Source: Bradyrhizobium sp.
GTDB lineage: Bacteria > Pseudomonadota > Alphaproteobacteria > Rhizobiales > Xanthobacteraceae
Assembly (NCBI RefSeq): GCF_004799405.1
Contig: NZ_SSMW01000031.1
Location: forward strand, 25,013-89,012
Length of the DNA stretch: 64,000 nucleotides
Reading direction: 5' to 3'
Of this stretch, positions 1 to 10,926 are shown one piece after another; the stretch's first letter is position 1; the number at the start of each line of letters is the position of its first letter. The notes under the pieces were generated by a model that ran no database searches, was not told the origin of the DNA, and was given only the letters and a program-made list of their open reading frames with translations. The position numbers and the translations under genes are program-made.

Positions 1-1
1 C

Positions 2-1678
2 TATATGATCACGCTGGCGCCCTATGGTTTCTACTGGTTTCAGCTTCGCAGGCCCCTCGAGTCGGAGCGCGTCGAGCCGACGGCCGTTCCCGAATTCGAG
101 ACCCTGGTGGTGCCGCTGGGCGCGACCTGGATGTCGCTGGCGCGTACCCGCGGTGTGTTCGAACGCGATGTATTGCCGGAGTTCTTGGCGCGAACCCACT
201 GGTATCCGGAACGTTCGGCACGGGAAATTCACCCGGTGCTGACCTCGGCGATTCCGTTCTGCGATATCGGCGACAACCGTCCCTGGCTCGCTTTCTTCGA
301 AGCGACGACAAAACACGGCACAGCCGCGCGCTACGTGCTGCCGATGCGGATCGAATGGGTGCGGTTCGACCGCGAACGCTATAATCCCCGCGCGTTTGCA
401 GCCGTACGCCAGGGCGCGCGGGAAGGCACGCTGCTGGATGTTGCGACCGACCCGATCTTCATTTCGCTGCTGCTGCGCAATCTCCGCGAAACCTTGACCG
501 TCGAAGAACAGGGCGCGCGCCTTGAATTCAGGCCGACCGCCGGGTTTCCGGACAAGCCGATCAAGCCACCCGAGCATATTCGCGCCATCGAAGCCGAAAA
601 GCCAAATACCACGGCGCTGGTCGACAATGACTATGTCACGAAGCTCTATCGAAAGCTTGAACCCGGCATCAATCCCGAGATCGAGATCGGTCGGTTTCTG
701 ACCGAGACCGCAGGCTTTGCCAATACGCCGGCGCTGCTCGGAACCGTCGAACTGGTCGAAGGCGAGATGCGGAGCGCTATCGCCGTCTTGCATGCGCTTG
801 TCGAAAATCAGGGCGACGCCTGGACCGTGACGTCCGCCTATCTCGACCGGTTTGTCGAAGAACAACGCCTGTTGGGAACAGGCGACCGCGCCGGCGAAAG
901 CGAGCAGCAGACCTCCTATCTTCGCTACATGTCGCAAACCGGAAGGCGCGTCGCCGAGATGCATCTTGCGCTCGCCGGCAGCGACGAATTCGCCGATTTC
1001 AGGCCGGAACCGACCCAACCCGCCGACGTGCGTCTCTGGATCGAAGACGCAACCGCCCGCGCTGACCAGGCCTTCGACGCATTGAAGCAGCGGCGGAACA
1101 TGATCGGGCAAGCCGATCGCCTGCTGATCGATCAAGTGCTGGCGCAGCACGCGACGTTGCTTGATCGCTTCAATACGCTGCTTCCGCCTGACATCGGAGG
1201 CCTCAACATCCGCTGCCATGGCGACTTCCATCTGAGGCGGATGCTGATCGTCAAGGATGACATCTTCATCATCGATTTCGGAGGTGAACCCAGCCGGCCG
1301 CTGGCCGAGCGGCGGCGCAAGGCCCCCGCGGCGCGCGACGTCGCCAGCCTGATCCGTTCGATCGACCATTCGGTCACGGCCGCGTTCGAGCGCGCCCTCA
1401 AGGTGGCGCCCGACGAGCAAGGCAGATTGGCCGGGGCGCTGGCGGGTTGGCGCGATCGCTCGGTGATGGCGTTCCTCGCAGCCTATCGCGAGGCCATGGC
1501 AAATTCAGCGCTGTGGCCGGCCGATCCGCAGGCCGCCAGGCAGATGCTCAATTTCTTTCTGCTTGAAAAAACGCTTCATGAGGTCGAATACGAGTTGACC
1601 CACCTGCCTGAATGGCCGCGCGTCCCGCTGACGAGGATGCTTCGAATATTGTCCCAGCGACCAAACGAGGCCGCATGA
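2..1678 (+). CDS. treS: trehalose synthase-maltokinase fusion, C-terminal part (5' end outside window)
   Basis: The reading frame is open to the left edge, so this is the 3' part of a longer gene. The first visible residues ([10 protein letters not shown]) match the end of the TreS glycoside hydrolase 13 (GH13) domain, which interconverts maltose and trehalose. The remaining ~540 residues form a maltokinase (Pep2/Mak) domain that phosphorylates maltose. Near residue 405 is the aminoglycoside-phosphotransferase-like catalytic motif [10 protein letters not shown], followed by the metal-binding IIDFGGEP. Many maltokinases read HGD(Y/F)HLGQ here, so RR in place of GQ is a small deviation. The stop overlaps the glgB start (ATGA), so the two are translationally coupled. 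Fusion with TreS is inferred from the N-terminal remnant and is common in proteobacteria. The ATG at 5 is internal. Confidence 0.88.
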   Translation, partial: YMITLAPYGFYWFQLRRPLESERVEPTAVPEFETLVVPLGATWMSLARTRGVFERDVLPEFLARTHWYPERSAREIHPVLTSAIPFCDIGDNRPWLAFFEATTKHGTAARYVLPMRIEWVRFDRERYNPRAFAAVRQGAREGTLLDVATDPIFISLLLRNLRETLTVEEQGARLEFRPTAGFPDKPIKPPEHIRAIEAEKPNTTALVDNDYVTKLYRKLEPGINPEIEIGRFLTETAGFANTPALLGTVELVEGEMRSAIAVLHALVENQGDAWTVTSAYLDRFVEEQRLLGTGDRAGESEQQTSYLRYMSQTGRRVAEMHLALAGSDEFADFRPEPTQPADVRLWIEDATARADQAFDALKQRRNMIGQADRLLIDQVLAQHATLLDRFNTLLPPDIGGLNIRCHGDFHLRRMLIVKDDIFIIDFGGEPSRPLAERRRKAPAARDVASLIRSIDHSVTAAFERALKVAPDEQGRLAGALAGWRDRSVMAFLAAYREAMANSALWPADPQAARQMLNFFLLEKTLHEVEYELTHLPEWPRVPLTRMLRILSQRPNEAA

Positions 1679-3822
1679 CCAAACTATCCGCGGAGGCCTA
1701 TGCGATTGTGGAGGGCCGCCACGCCGACCCCTTTCATTATCTCGGTCTCCACACCGAGGGCGGCAGGACCGTGGTGCGCGCATTCCTGCCGGAGGCCTCG
1801 AAGGTCGATGCGATCGACGAGCACGGCAAGGCGGCCGCATTGGTGAGGATTCATGATGCCGGGTTGTTTGCCGGCGCGCTCCCGAACGGCGCCAAACGCT
1901 ATCAGCTGCGTGCCCGCTTCGGCGATACCGTGGTCGATCTCGACGACCCCTACCGCTTTCCGCCTGTTTTGAGCGACTTCGACCTGTATCTGCTCGGTGA
2001 AGGAACCCATCAGCGGATTTACGACAAGCTCGGCGCGCACCCGATGACGCTGGACGGCGTCGACGGCGTGGCTTTCGTGGTGTTCGCGCCCAATGCGCGG
2101 CGGGTCAGCGTCGTCGGCGATTTCAATTTCTGGAATGCGCGGCGGCATCCGATGCGGGTGCGCGGTATGGGCTATTGGGAACTGTTTGTGCCCCACGCCA
2201 CCCCTGGCGATCGGTACAAATTCGATATTGTCGGCCCACGGGGCGAGCATTTGCCGCTGAAGTCCGATCCGATGGCGTTCGCCACCGAAATGCGTCCGAA
2301 CACCGCTTCGATCGTTTTCGACGAGACCAGGCTGCCGCATCCGCGTCCGGCGCCTGCGGACGTCAATGCGCTGAGCGCGCCGGTCTCGATCTACGAGGTC
2401 CACCTCGGCTCGTGGCGGCGCAAGGGCAACAACGAGTGGCTCACCTATCGCGACCTCGCCGAGCAGTTGCCGCGCTATGCCCGCGATCTCGGCTTTACCC
2501 ATGTTGAATTTCTCCCCATCAGCGAGCATCCGTTCGACGGCTCCTGGGGCTACCAGCCGACCGGGATGTATGCGCCGACCAGCCGGTTCGGGCCGCCGGA
2601 AGATTTTTCCGCATTGGTCGATGCCTGTCATCGCGAAGGTCTCGGCGTCATGCTGGACTGGGTACCCGGACATTTCCCTGACGATCCGCATGGCCTCGGT
2701 CACTTCGACGGCACCTCGCTTTACGAGCACGCCAACCCGCTGCAGGGCCGTCACCTCGACTGGGGCACGCTGATCTACAATTACGGGCGCACCGAAGTCG
2801 TCAATTTCCTGGTGTCGAACGCGCTGTTCTGGCTGGAGCGCTATGGCATCGATGGCCTGCGCGTCGATGCGGTCGCCTCCATGCTGTATCTCGACTACAG
2901 CCGGCCCGCGGGAGGCTGGATACCGAACAAGCACGGCGGCCGCGAAAATCTTGAAGCCATCGACTTCCTGCGCCGTTTCAACACCGAAGTGTTCGCCCGC
3001 TTTCCGCAAGCCACCACGGCGGCGGAAGAATCCACCGCCTGGCCTCAGGTATCGCGCCCGGTCGAATATGGCGGGCTCGGCTTTGGCTACAAATGGAACA
3101 TGGGCTGGATGCACGACACGCTGAACTACATCAGCAAGGATCCGATCCACCGCAGATTTCATCACGGCGACATCCTGTTCGGTCTGCATTACGCGTTCTC
3201 GGAAAATTTCATCCTGCCGCTGTCGCACGACGAAGTGGTCCACGGCAAACGTTCGCTGCTGGGACGGATGCCCGGCGACAACTGGCAACGCTTCGCCAAC
3301 CTGCGCGCCTATTACGGCTTCATGTTCGGACACCCTGGCAAGAAGCTGATGTTCATGGGTTGCGAATTCGGCCAGGAACGCGAATGGAGCCATGACCGTT
3401 CGCTCGACTGGCACCTGCTCGATCAAAAGAAATATGCCGGCATTCAGTCGCTGATCCGCGACCTCAACGGGCTTTATCGCAAATTGCCGGCGCTGCACCA
3501 GTTGGACTGCGAGTCATCCGGCTTCGAGTGGCTGGTGACCGACGATGCCGGCGGCAACGTCTTCGCCTGGATCCGCAAGGGCAAAGATGCCCGCGCGCGC
3601 TGCCTCGTCGTCGTGAATTTTTCACCGAACGTGTATTACAATTATCGCGTCCGGGCGCCGTTCGCCGGCACCTGGCGCGAGGTTCTCAATTCGGACTCCG
3701 CGCATTACGGCGGCACCAATGTCGGCAATGTCGGCCAGGTCCGGACCTTGGAAGGTCCGGCGCCCGAACTCAATCTCACCGTTCCGCCGCTGGCCGCGAT
3801 TTTTCTCGTACCGGAAAGCTAA
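1675..3822 (+). CDS. glgB: 1,4-alpha-glucan branching enzyme
   Basis: This 715-aa glycogen branching enzyme of family GH13 cuts alpha-1,4 chains and re-attaches them as alpha-1,6 branches. An N-terminal segment and a CBM48-like module (residues ~1-240) precede the barrel. Catalytic motifs are [10 protein letters not shown] (nucleophile Asp, ~393), AEEST (general acid Glu, ~450) and [10 protein letters not shown] (~518). The ATG at 1675 was chosen over an upstream in-frame ATG (1612) because it overlaps the previous stop and gives the usual N-terminus ([11 protein letters not shown]). It lies between the maltokinase and glgX genes. Length is normal for the family. Confidence 0.97.
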   Translation: MTKLSAEAYAIVEGRHADPFHYLGLHTEGGRTVVRAFLPEASKVDAIDEHGKAAALVRIHDAGLFAGALPNGAKRYQLRARFGDTVVDLDDPYRFPPVLSDFDLYLLGEGTHQRIYDKLGAHPMTLDGVDGVAFVVFAPNARRVSVVGDFNFWNARRHPMRVRGMGYWELFVPHATPGDRYKFDIVGPRGEHLPLKSDPMAFATEMRPNTASIVFDETRLPHPRPAPADVNALSAPVSIYEVHLGSWRRKGNNEWLTYRDLAEQLPRYARDLGFTHVEFLPISEHPFDGSWGYQPTGMYAPTSRFGPPEDFSALVDACHREGLGVMLDWVPGHFPDDPHGLGHFDGTSLYEHANPLQGRHLDWGTLIYNYGRTEVVNFLVSNALFWLERYGIDGLRVDAVASMLYLDYSRPAGGWIPNKHGGRENLEAIDFLRRFNTEVFARFPQATTAAEESTAWPQVSRPVEYGGLGFGYKWNMGWMHDTLNYISKDPIHRRFHHGDILFGLHYAFSENFILPLSHDEVVHGKRSLLGRMPGDNWQRFANLRAYYGFMFGHPGKKLMFMGCEFGQEREWSHDRSLDWHLLDQKKYAGIQSLIRDLNGLYRKLPALHQLDCESSGFEWLVTDDAGGNVFAWIRKGKDARARCLVVVNFSPNVYYNYRVRAPFAGTWREVLNSDSAHYGGTNVGNVGQVRTLEGPAPELNLTVPPLAAIFLVPES

Positions 3823-3824
3823 GC

Positions 3825-5900
3825 ATGCGACTGACCGCCGGAACGTCTTCACGTCTCGGTGCAAGCTGGGACGGCCGGGGCACCAATTTTGCGCTGTTCT
3901 CCGCCAATGCGCAAAAGGTCGAGCTTTGCCTGTTCGACCCCCAGGGGCGTCGCGAACTTGAGCGCATCGAACTGCCCGAGCGCACCGAGGACGTCTGGCA
4001 CGGCTACCTCAACGACGTTTCGCCGGGGCAGCTTTACGGCTATCGCGTTCACGGGCCCTATGAGCCCGACCGCGGCCACCGCTTCAACGCCAACAAGCTG
4101 CTGCTCGATCCCTATGCCAAGCGCCTCGCCGGCCGACTGGTATGGAGCGACGCACATTTTGCCTATCGCACCGGCAGCGCACGCGAGGACCTCTCGTTCG
4201 ACCGGCGCGACAATGCCCGCGGCATGCCCAAGGCCGTCGTCGTCGACGAGACCTTCAACTGGGGGCGCCGCGAAATGCGACCGAACATCCCCTGGGAAGA
4301 CACCATTATCTACGAGGCGCACGTCAAGGGCCTGACGCAGAAACGCGAAGACGTGCCGCCCAACCTGCGCGGTACCTATGGCGGACTGTCCTCGCCGACC
4401 ATGATCGAGCATCTCAAGCGGCTCGGCGTCACCACCATCGAGCTGTTGCCGATTCACGGGCTTGTCGACGACCGAAGACTCGTCGAACAGAAGCTGGTGA
4501 ACTACTGGGGTTACAATACGCTGTCGTTTTTCGCGCCGGAGCCGCGCTACTCGCAGGACAATCCGCTCGACGCCTTTCGCACCACGGTGGCGCGGCTGCA
4601 CGACGCCGGGATCGAAGTGATGCTCGACGTCGTCTATAACCACACCGCCGAGGGTAACCATATGGGCCCGACGCTGTCCTTCCGTGGCATCGACAACGCC
4701 TCCTACTACTGGCTGAAGCCGGAAAATCCGCGGTTCTACGATGATTTCACCGGCTGCGGCAGTTCGGTCAATCTCACCCATCCGCGCGTGCTGCAGATGG
4801 TGATGGATTCGCTGCGCTACTGGGTCGAAGTCTGCCATGTCGACGGCTTCCGGTTCGATCTCGCCACCACGCTGGCGCGCGGGCCGGGCGGCTTCGACCG
4901 CAATTCCGCATTTCTCACCGCGATCCGCCAGGATCCGGTACTCGCTTCGGTGAAGCTGGTCGCCGAGCCCTGGGACCTCGGCATGGGCGGCTACCAGGTC
5001 GGCGCGTTTCCCTCGCAATGGTCGGAATGGAATGACAAGTATCGCAGTGCGATGCGACGCTACTGGAGCGGCGAAGGCAGCCTGATTGGCGAAGTGTCGA
5101 GCCGCATGACCGGCTCTTCCGACGTGTTCAATCACGACGGCCGGACCCAGCGCGCCGGCGTCAATCACATCACGGTGCATGACGGCTTCACGCTGGCGGA
5201 TTTGTTCAGCTACAACCAGAAGCACAACGAGGCCAACGGCGAGGACAATCGCGATGGCTCGAGCGACAACCACAGCAACAATTGCGGCCATGAAGGCCCG
5301 ACCGACGACGAAAAAATTGTCGCGGTGCGGCGCCAGCTTCGAAAAAACCAGTTCGCATGCCTACTGCTGGCGCAGGGCCTGCCGCTGATCCTGGCCGGCG
5401 ATGAAGTCGGCAACACCCAAAACGGCAACAACAACGCCTATTGCCAGGACAACGAAATCGGCTGGATCGGCTGGGATGGGCTCAACCGCGAGGGCGACGA
5501 CCTCACCGACTTCGTCGGCCACATGACCGGGTTGCGGCGGCGCTTTGCACAAATCCGCTCGCATCACTGGCTCGATGGGCGGCGCGCGGACGGATCCTAC
5601 GGCGTGCTGTGGCTGACGCCGGCCGCCGAAGAGATGAAGGAGCAGGACTGGAATTTTCCGGAAGGCCGCTTTCTGTCGTATGTACTGGGTCCAGCCGAAC
5701 AAGGTCACGCGCCGATTTTCATCGTACTGAACGCCGCCACTGAAGCAATCGCGTTCAAATTGCCGAAGATGCGGGAATACAAAGCCTGGCAACAAGTATT
5801 GAATACCGCGGACAGCAAACAGACAACCGCGGACTTCGCGTCGGGAGCCGATGCCAAGGCTCCTCCCCGCTCGGTCCTTGCCTTTGCGGGCTCGGCATGA
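3825..5900 (+). CDS. glgX: glycogen debranching enzyme GlgX
   Basis: This 691-aa isoamylase-type GH13 enzyme hydrolyses alpha-1,6 branches of phosphorylase-limited glycogen. It begins with a CBM48-like domain (GTNFALFSANAQKVELCLFD). It carries GFRFDLATTL (nucleophile, ~340), AEPWDLG (acid/base, ~380) and HDGFTLADLFSYNQKHNEAN (~451), the last being characteristic of GlgX. The ATG lies 2 nt after the glgB stop. The stop overlaps the treZ start (ATGA). In this operon debranched maltodextrins are the natural substrate for TreY. A longer in-frame ORF starting inside glgB is an extension artefact. Confidence 0.97.
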   Translation: MRLTAGTSSRLGASWDGRGTNFALFSANAQKVELCLFDPQGRRELERIELPERTEDVWHGYLNDVSPGQLYGYRVHGPYEPDRGHRFNANKLLLDPYAKRLAGRLVWSDAHFAYRTGSAREDLSFDRRDNARGMPKAVVVDETFNWGRREMRPNIPWEDTIIYEAHVKGLTQKREDVPPNLRGTYGGLSSPTMIEHLKRLGVTTIELLPIHGLVDDRRLVEQKLVNYWGYNTLSFFAPEPRYSQDNPLDAFRTTVARLHDAGIEVMLDVVYNHTAEGNHMGPTLSFRGIDNASYYWLKPENPRFYDDFTGCGSSVNLTHPRVLQMVMDSLRYWVEVCHVDGFRFDLATTLARGPGGFDRNSAFLTAIRQDPVLASVKLVAEPWDLGMGGYQVGAFPSQWSEWNDKYRSAMRRYWSGEGSLIGEVSSRMTGSSDVFNHDGRTQRAGVNHITVHDGFTLADLFSYNQKHNEANGEDNRDGSSDNHSNNCGHEGPTDDEKIVAVRRQLRKNQFACLLLAQGLPLILAGDEVGNTQNGNNNAYCQDNEIGWIGWDGLNREGDDLTDFVGHMTGLRRRFAQIRSHHWLDGRRADGSYGVLWLTPAAEEMKEQDWNFPEGRFLSYVLGPAEQGHAPIFIVLNAATEAIAFKLPKMREYKAWQQVLNTADSKQTTADFASGADAKAPPRSVLAFAGSA

Positions 5901-7660
5901 ATGAACGGCAATTTGGCGCAAGACTGACAACAACCGGAGCGTCATTTCGTCTATGGGCGCCGGCGGCAAAACGTGTCGAAGTGCTGCTGGACAAGCCCTA
6001 TGCCCTTCGGCGTGGTGCTGACGACTGGTTTTCCGCCGAGATCGCCGGCGTCAAGGCCGGCGCCCGTTATCAATTCCGCATCGACGACGAGATCGATGTG
6101 CCCGATCCGGCCTCGGCATTCCAGCCCGAAGACGTCTCAGGCCCAAGCGAAGTGATCGATCACGCCGCTTATCCCTGGCGCGCCGAGGGCTGGCGCGGGC
6201 GTCCGTGGCAGGAAACCGTCTTGATCGAAACCCATGTCGGCACCTTCACGCCGGAAGGCACCTATCGCGCCATGATCGGAAGACTCGATCATCTCGTGGA
6301 CACTGGAATCACCGCGCTGGAATTGATGCCGCTTGCGGATTTCGCGGGCCGGCGCAACTGGGGCTATGACGGCGTGTTGTGGTATGCACCCGACAGCGCG
6401 TATGGAAGTCCCGACGATCTCAAGGCCCTAATCGACGAAGCGCATCTGCGCGGGCTGACGGTATTTCTCGACGTGGTCTACAACCACTTCGGCCCCGAAG
6501 GAAACTACCTCGGCCGCTATGCGCCGGGCTTCTTTACCGATGCGCAGACGCCCTGGGGCAGCGCGATCGATTATCGGGTGCAAGAGGTCCGCGCTTTCGC
6601 TATCGAGAATGCCCTGTATTGGCTGACAGAATACCGCTTCGACGGGCTGCGGCTGGATGCGGTGAACACTATCTTTGAGCCGGGTGAAATCCCGATGCTG
6701 CACGATCTCAGCGATGCCGTTGGCAAGCTTGCCACGGCGACCGGCCGTCACATCCATCTGGTGCTCGAAAACGGTGATAATATCGCAAGCTTGCTGGATC
6801 CCGGACAAGATCCGGCATGCGGCAAATACCGTGCGCAGTGGAACGACGATTATCATCATGGCTGGCACGTTTTGCTGACCGGAGAGACGCAAGGCTATTA
6901 TGGCGACTACGCGAAGTCGCCGCTGCAAGATGTGGCGCGGGCACTGGCGTCCGGCTTTGTCTACCAGGGCGAAGCCTCCGAATATCGCGGCGGGCAATTG
7001 CGCGGCGAACCGAGCGGCGCGCTCTCTCCGACCGCCTTTGTCAATTTTCTGCAAAACCACGACCAGATCGGCAACCGCGCGCTCGGCGACCGGCTCGAAG
7101 GCAGTGCAAGCGCCAAGGCGATCGAAGCCGCCCTCGCCATTACCCTGCTGGCGCCGGCGATCCCGATGCTGTTCATGGGCGAAGAATGGGGTTCGAAAGC
7201 GCCGTTCCTGTTCTTCTGCGATTTCGAAGGCGATCTCGCGCAAGCCGTGCGTAACGGCCGACGCAGGGAATACGCCTGGGCCTATGCCAAATACGGTGAC
7301 GAGGTCCCCGACCCGCTGGATGTCGCGACGTTTCAATCCGCGGTGCTGGATTGGGATGCCCGCAACGAGACGGCGGGGCGCCAACGGCTGATGCTGGTGC
7401 GGGAACTCCTTGCGATACGCCAGCGCGAGATCGTGCCGCGGCTTGCTGGCGCTACCTTTGGCGACGCCCATGCAGCGGAAAATGGCTTGCTGACGGCCCA
7501 TTGGCGGATGGGCGGCGACGCCACGCTTCGCCTGCTGGCCAATCTGTCCGAGCAAGCGCGCACGCATCAAACCGACACGTCGGGCATCAGCATCTGGGGC
7601 GGCGATGCCGGCCGCTCGCTCGCGCCATGGTCGGTCTTCTGGCGTCTGGAAGCGCGCTGA
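5897..7660 (+). CDS. treZ: malto-oligosyltrehalose trehalohydrolase
   Basis: This 587-aa GH13 enzyme releases trehalose from maltooligosyl-trehalose, the second step of the TreY-TreZ pathway. Motifs are WGYDGVLWYAPDSAYG, GLRLDAVNTIFEPG (nucleophile, ~251), LVLENGDN (acid/base, ~289) and FLQNHDQIGNRA (~384), all typical of TreZ. The start overlaps the glgX stop (ATGA) and the end overlaps the treY start (TGATG). The whole set therefore looks like one translationally coupled message. Confidence 0.96.
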   Translation: MNERQFGARLTTTGASFRLWAPAAKRVEVLLDKPYALRRGADDWFSAEIAGVKAGARYQFRIDDEIDVPDPASAFQPEDVSGPSEVIDHAAYPWRAEGWRGRPWQETVLIETHVGTFTPEGTYRAMIGRLDHLVDTGITALELMPLADFAGRRNWGYDGVLWYAPDSAYGSPDDLKALIDEAHLRGLTVFLDVVYNHFGPEGNYLGRYAPGFFTDAQTPWGSAIDYRVQEVRAFAIENALYWLTEYRFDGLRLDAVNTIFEPGEIPMLHDLSDAVGKLATATGRHIHLVLENGDNIASLLDPGQDPACGKYRAQWNDDYHHGWHVLLTGETQGYYGDYAKSPLQDVARALASGFVYQGEASEYRGGQLRGEPSGALSPTAFVNFLQNHDQIGNRALGDRLEGSASAKAIEAALAITLLAPAIPMLFMGEEWGSKAPFLFFCDFEGDLAQAVRNGRRREYAWAYAKYGDEVPDPLDVATFQSAVLDWDARNETAGRQRLMLVRELLAIRQREIVPRLAGATFGDAHAAENGLLTAHWRMGGDATLRLLANLSEQARTHQTDTSGISIWGGDAGRSLAPWSVFWRLEAR

Positions 7661-10443
7661 TGTCTCCGGCTATTCCGGTCGCGACCTATCGCATCCAGCT
7701 TACGGCGAACTTCGATTTCGACGCGGCGGCGGCGATCGTCCCCTACCTGAAAGCACTTGGCATTACCCACCTCTATGCCTCGCCTTTCATGAAGTCGCGC
7801 AAGGGAAGCACCCATGGCTATGATGTCGTCGATCACACCCGGATCAATCCGGAGCTCGGCGGCGATGCCGGCCTGCAGCGGTTGAGCCAAGCGCTAAAGC
7901 AGCACGACCTTGGCCTCATTCTCGATTTCGTACCCAACCACGTTGGCGTGCATTTCGCCGATAATCCGTGGTGGCTCGACGTGCTGGAATGGGGTCCGGC
8001 CTCGCCGCATGCGGTGTCGTTCGATATCGACTGGGACATCTTGCCGTACCGGACCCGGCCCGGCGTGCTGCTGCCGATCCTCGGCTCGTCCTATGGCGAA
8101 GCGCTTGAAAAAGGGGAGATCGAGCTTCGCTACGATGCCGGTGAAGGCAGCTTTTCGGCCTGGTATTTCGAGCACCGCCTGCCGATCGCGCCCGAGCGTT
8201 ACGGCGAGATATTGCGCAGCATTGTCAAGGAAGCCAGCGCTGACGATGGCACGGCGGGAAAACGGATGCTCGACCTCGCGTCGCGTTACAAGGGATTGCA
8301 TCATCCCAACCGCAAGGAGGCTCCCGCTCTCAAGGCCGAGCTGAAAAGCATTGCCGGCGGCGCGGAAATTATCGCACGGGGGCTCGACGCCTATCGGGCG
8401 GCACCGGATCGTGCCGCCCAGGTCCTGACGCTGCACCATCTGCTGGAACGGCAGCATTACAAGCTCGGCCATTGGCGACTCGCTTCCAGCGACATCAACT
8501 ATCGGCGCTTCTTTGACGTCAATACGCTCGCCGGATTGCGGGTCGAGGATTCCGGAACGTTCGACGCGGTTCATCGCCTCGTCAAAAGGCTGGTGGCGGA
8601 AGGTACGATACAGGGCCTGCGGCTCGACCACATCGACGGCCTGCATGATCCCGCGCAATATTTCCAGCGTCTGCGCCGCCTGATCCGGAACGCCCAGGGC
8701 CGAACGACAAAACCGTTCTACACGGTGGTCGAGAAAATCCTTGGCGAGCACGAAAAACTGCATGCCTTTAGCGGGGTCCACGGCACCACCGGCTATGAGT
8801 GGCTGAATGCCATCACGCAGGTCCTGGTCGACGGCGACGGGCTCGGCCCACTCGACGAGGTATGGCGGCAAATCAGCAATCTGTCGCCGACCCTGGAGCC
8901 TGTCCTGAAGGACGCCAAACGCCGGGTGCTCGAGACCTTGTTGACCAGCGAATTCACGGTGCTCAGACGCCTTTTGGCGCGGATCGCCGGCGGCCATTAC
9001 TCCACCCGCGACTATTCCGCCGATAGCCTGCGGCAGGCGCTCGAACTCTACGTGCTGCATTTCCCGGTCTACCGCACCTATTTGACCGCAGCGGTTCAGA
9101 CCGGACACGACCATGCGCTGATTTGTCAGACGATCGAAAAGGCGCGCGCGGACTGGTTTGCCGCCGACGACGGCATTTTCGATTTCCTGCGCGACACCCT
9201 GACGATGGATTTGATCAAGCCCGGCCGCGCCTTGCACAGCGCGCCGCGCGTGCGCCGATTCGCATTGAAGGTGCAACAGTTCACCGGGCCTCTGATGGCA
9301 AAGTCGCTGGAAGACACCGCCTTCTATCGCTACCACCGCCTGCTCGCGCTCAACGAGGTCGGCGGCGATCCTTCGGCCAAAGCGCTTCCGGTCGAAGCCT
9401 TTCACGCGGCGATGAAGACACGCGCAAAGGATTGGCCGCATGGCATGACCACGACCGCGACACACGATACCAAACGCGGCGAAGACGCCCGCGCCCGATT
9501 GATGGCGCTGACGGAGCTTCCCGGCGAATGGACCAGCGCCGTCGCTCGGTGGAAAATCCTGAACGCTCCGCATCTGGTGATCGAAAGCGGGATGCGCGCG
9601 CCGTCGGCGACGTTTGAATACATGCTGTACCAAACCCTGCTCGGCGCCTGGCCGTCAGGCGAACGCGACGCTGCGTTTCTGGAGCGGATGCAGGCCTATG
9701 CGTTAAAGGCAGCGCGCGAGGGCAAGCAGGAAACCAGCTGGCTCAATCCCAACGAAGCCTATGAGTCAGGGTTGCGGACGTTCCTGGAACGGATTCTGGA
9801 TCGTCGGGCCTCGGCTGAATTCCTGGAATCGCTGGAGATGCTGGCGCAGCGAACGTCGCTGCTGGGCGCACTGAATTCGCTCAGCCAGATCACGCTCAAG
9901 GCGACGATGCCCGGCGTGCCCGATTTCTATCAAGGGACGGAGTTCTGGGATTTGTCGCTGGTCGACCCCGACAACCGCCGGCCGGTGGATTTTGCGCAGC
10001 GCGCCGCCGCACTGGCGGCAGCGGGAGATCCTGATTGGGAAAACCTGGCGCGACATTGGCCTGACGGCCGTATCAAGCTGGCCTGGACCAGGCATCTATT
10101 GAAACTTCGCACCGAGCTTGCTGACGTATTTACGCATGGCGACTATCAGCCGATCGATGTTATCGGCCCGCATCGCGGCCATGTCATCGCCTTCGCCCGG
10201 CGCCGTGGCCGTGACGCCGCCATAACAGTCGTTACAAAATCACTGGCGGCATTGTCGCAAGGCGGCCGGGCGTGGCCCCGCGCCGAGAGCTATGATGGCG
10301 CGATCCGTGTCGATGGCTATTCCGTGGCGGGCTCCCGCGGTGGGGTCGGCAGCGCGGAGATACGCCTCTCCGATATTTTCAATCACCTGCTCGTCGCCGT
10401 GCTGAGGGCCAGGGTTAAGCGCGCCTCCCCGCGCAGGAGTTGA
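7660..10443 (+). CDS. treY: malto-oligosyltrehalose synthase
   Basis: This 927-aa enzyme converts the reducing-end alpha-1,4 bond of maltodextrin into the alpha,alpha-1,1 bond of trehalose. It opens with the family-typical ATYRIQLTANFDF and continues with GLRLDHIDGLHDP (~320), VEKILGEHEKL (~357) and TATHDTKRGEDARAR (~600). The ATG at 7660 shares one base with the treZ stop. An open frame extends upstream inside treZ but has no homology. It is the last gene of the operon: the next gene is on the other strand and ends 3 bp away. Confidence 0.96.
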   Translation: MSPAIPVATYRIQLTANFDFDAAAAIVPYLKALGITHLYASPFMKSRKGSTHGYDVVDHTRINPELGGDAGLQRLSQALKQHDLGLILDFVPNHVGVHFADNPWWLDVLEWGPASPHAVSFDIDWDILPYRTRPGVLLPILGSSYGEALEKGEIELRYDAGEGSFSAWYFEHRLPIAPERYGEILRSIVKEASADDGTAGKRMLDLASRYKGLHHPNRKEAPALKAELKSIAGGAEIIARGLDAYRAAPDRAAQVLTLHHLLERQHYKLGHWRLASSDINYRRFFDVNTLAGLRVEDSGTFDAVHRLVKRLVAEGTIQGLRLDHIDGLHDPAQYFQRLRRLIRNAQGRTTKPFYTVVEKILGEHEKLHAFSGVHGTTGYEWLNAITQVLVDGDGLGPLDEVWRQISNLSPTLEPVLKDAKRRVLETLLTSEFTVLRRLLARIAGGHYSTRDYSADSLRQALELYVLHFPVYRTYLTAAVQTGHDHALICQTIEKARADWFAADDGIFDFLRDTLTMDLIKPGRALHSAPRVRRFALKVQQFTGPLMAKSLEDTAFYRYHRLLALNEVGGDPSAKALPVEAFHAAMKTRAKDWPHGMTTTATHDTKRGEDARARLMALTELPGEWTSAVARWKILNAPHLVIESGMRAPSATFEYMLYQTLLGAWPSGERDAAFLERMQAYALKAAREGKQETSWLNPNEAYESGLRTFLERILDRRASAEFLESLEMLAQRTSLLGALNSLSQITLKATMPGVPDFYQGTEFWDLSLVDPDNRRPVDFAQRAAALAAAGDPDWENLARHWPDGRIKLAWTRHLLKLRTELADVFTHGDYQPIDVIGPHRGHVIAFARRRGRDAAITVVTKSLAALSQGGRAWPRAESYDGAIRVDGYSVAGSRGGVGSAEIRLSDIFNHLLVAVLRARVKRASPRRS

Positions 10444-10446
10444 TCG

Positions 10447-10758
10447 TCAGCCACGCTTGGTCAGCAGCAGATTGCCGCGATTTTTGATCGCGACCTGGGC
10501 TACTTCCGCAAACCGTTGCAACAGCCAGGGCAATGTGACTTCCAGCCGGACATGATCGTCCGCTACATCGATATGGCCCGACGCCGCCTGCCCCAACGCG
10601 CGAACGCGAAAGATCATGCGGTTGTCTTCCCATCTCTCCTCATCGACTTTCAACACCGGGATGCTGGAGGCCGCGCGCGTCAATCCCGCCTTCAGGCGGC
10701 GCGTGGCTTCCTCACGGCCGAGGCGATGCGGAATCGAAACAACGAGAGGCGCGGACAT
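10447..10758 (-). CDS. polyhydroxyalkanoic acid system family protein (small)
   Basis: This 103-aa cytoplasmic protein resembles the PHA_gran_rgn family, small proteins associated with polyhydroxyalkanoate granules. It has the family-type opening VSIPHRLGREEATRRLKAGL and an amphipathic C-terminal half (LPWLLQRFAEVAQVAIK). I chose ATG 10758 because it has an AAAGG-type ribosome site upstream and gives this conserved start; a longer frame to 10839 adds unrelated residues. It is convergent with treY. Family assignment is from recalled sequence pattern; molecular function is not established. Confidence 0.7.
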   Translation of the reverse strand: MSAPLVVSIPHRLGREEATRRLKAGLTRAASSIPVLKVDEERWEDNRMIFRVRALGQAASGHIDVADDHVRLEVTLPWLLQRFAEVAQVAIKNRGNLLLTKRG

Positions 10759-10843
10759 CTTTGGACCTTTCCCTGACGCAACTGCATGTAATTGCACCTC
10801 GTTCGAAAAGAAGAGCTCGCTGAATTTATGATGTTTCAAAAAT

Positions 10844-10868
10844 GGAACTTTATGGGTTTCCGTTCGTT
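10844..10868 (+). promoter_or_regulatory. EcfG-type (general stress sigma) promoter of the DUF3309 gene
   Basis: GGAAC (10844-10848) and CGTT (10865-10868) are separated by exactly 16 bases. This matches the EcfG/RpoE2 consensus of alphaproteobacteria (GGAAC-N16-17-CGTT). The start codon of the small membrane protein is 58 nt downstream. Confidence 0.65.
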
Positions 10869-10926
10869 TTTACGGCTGGACAGGCAGAGCAATACATGCC
10901 GGCTGCCGGGCTGGAGGAGAAATTAC

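Noticed and set aside
1684..3498. 604-aa open frame on the minus strand opposite glgB
   Set aside because: Shadow of a GC-rich gene; low-complexity His/Arg/Val composition and no recognisable motifs.
7894..9633. 579-aa minus-strand frame opposite treY
   Set aside because: Same reason: the plus strand encodes a complete TreY with all motifs.
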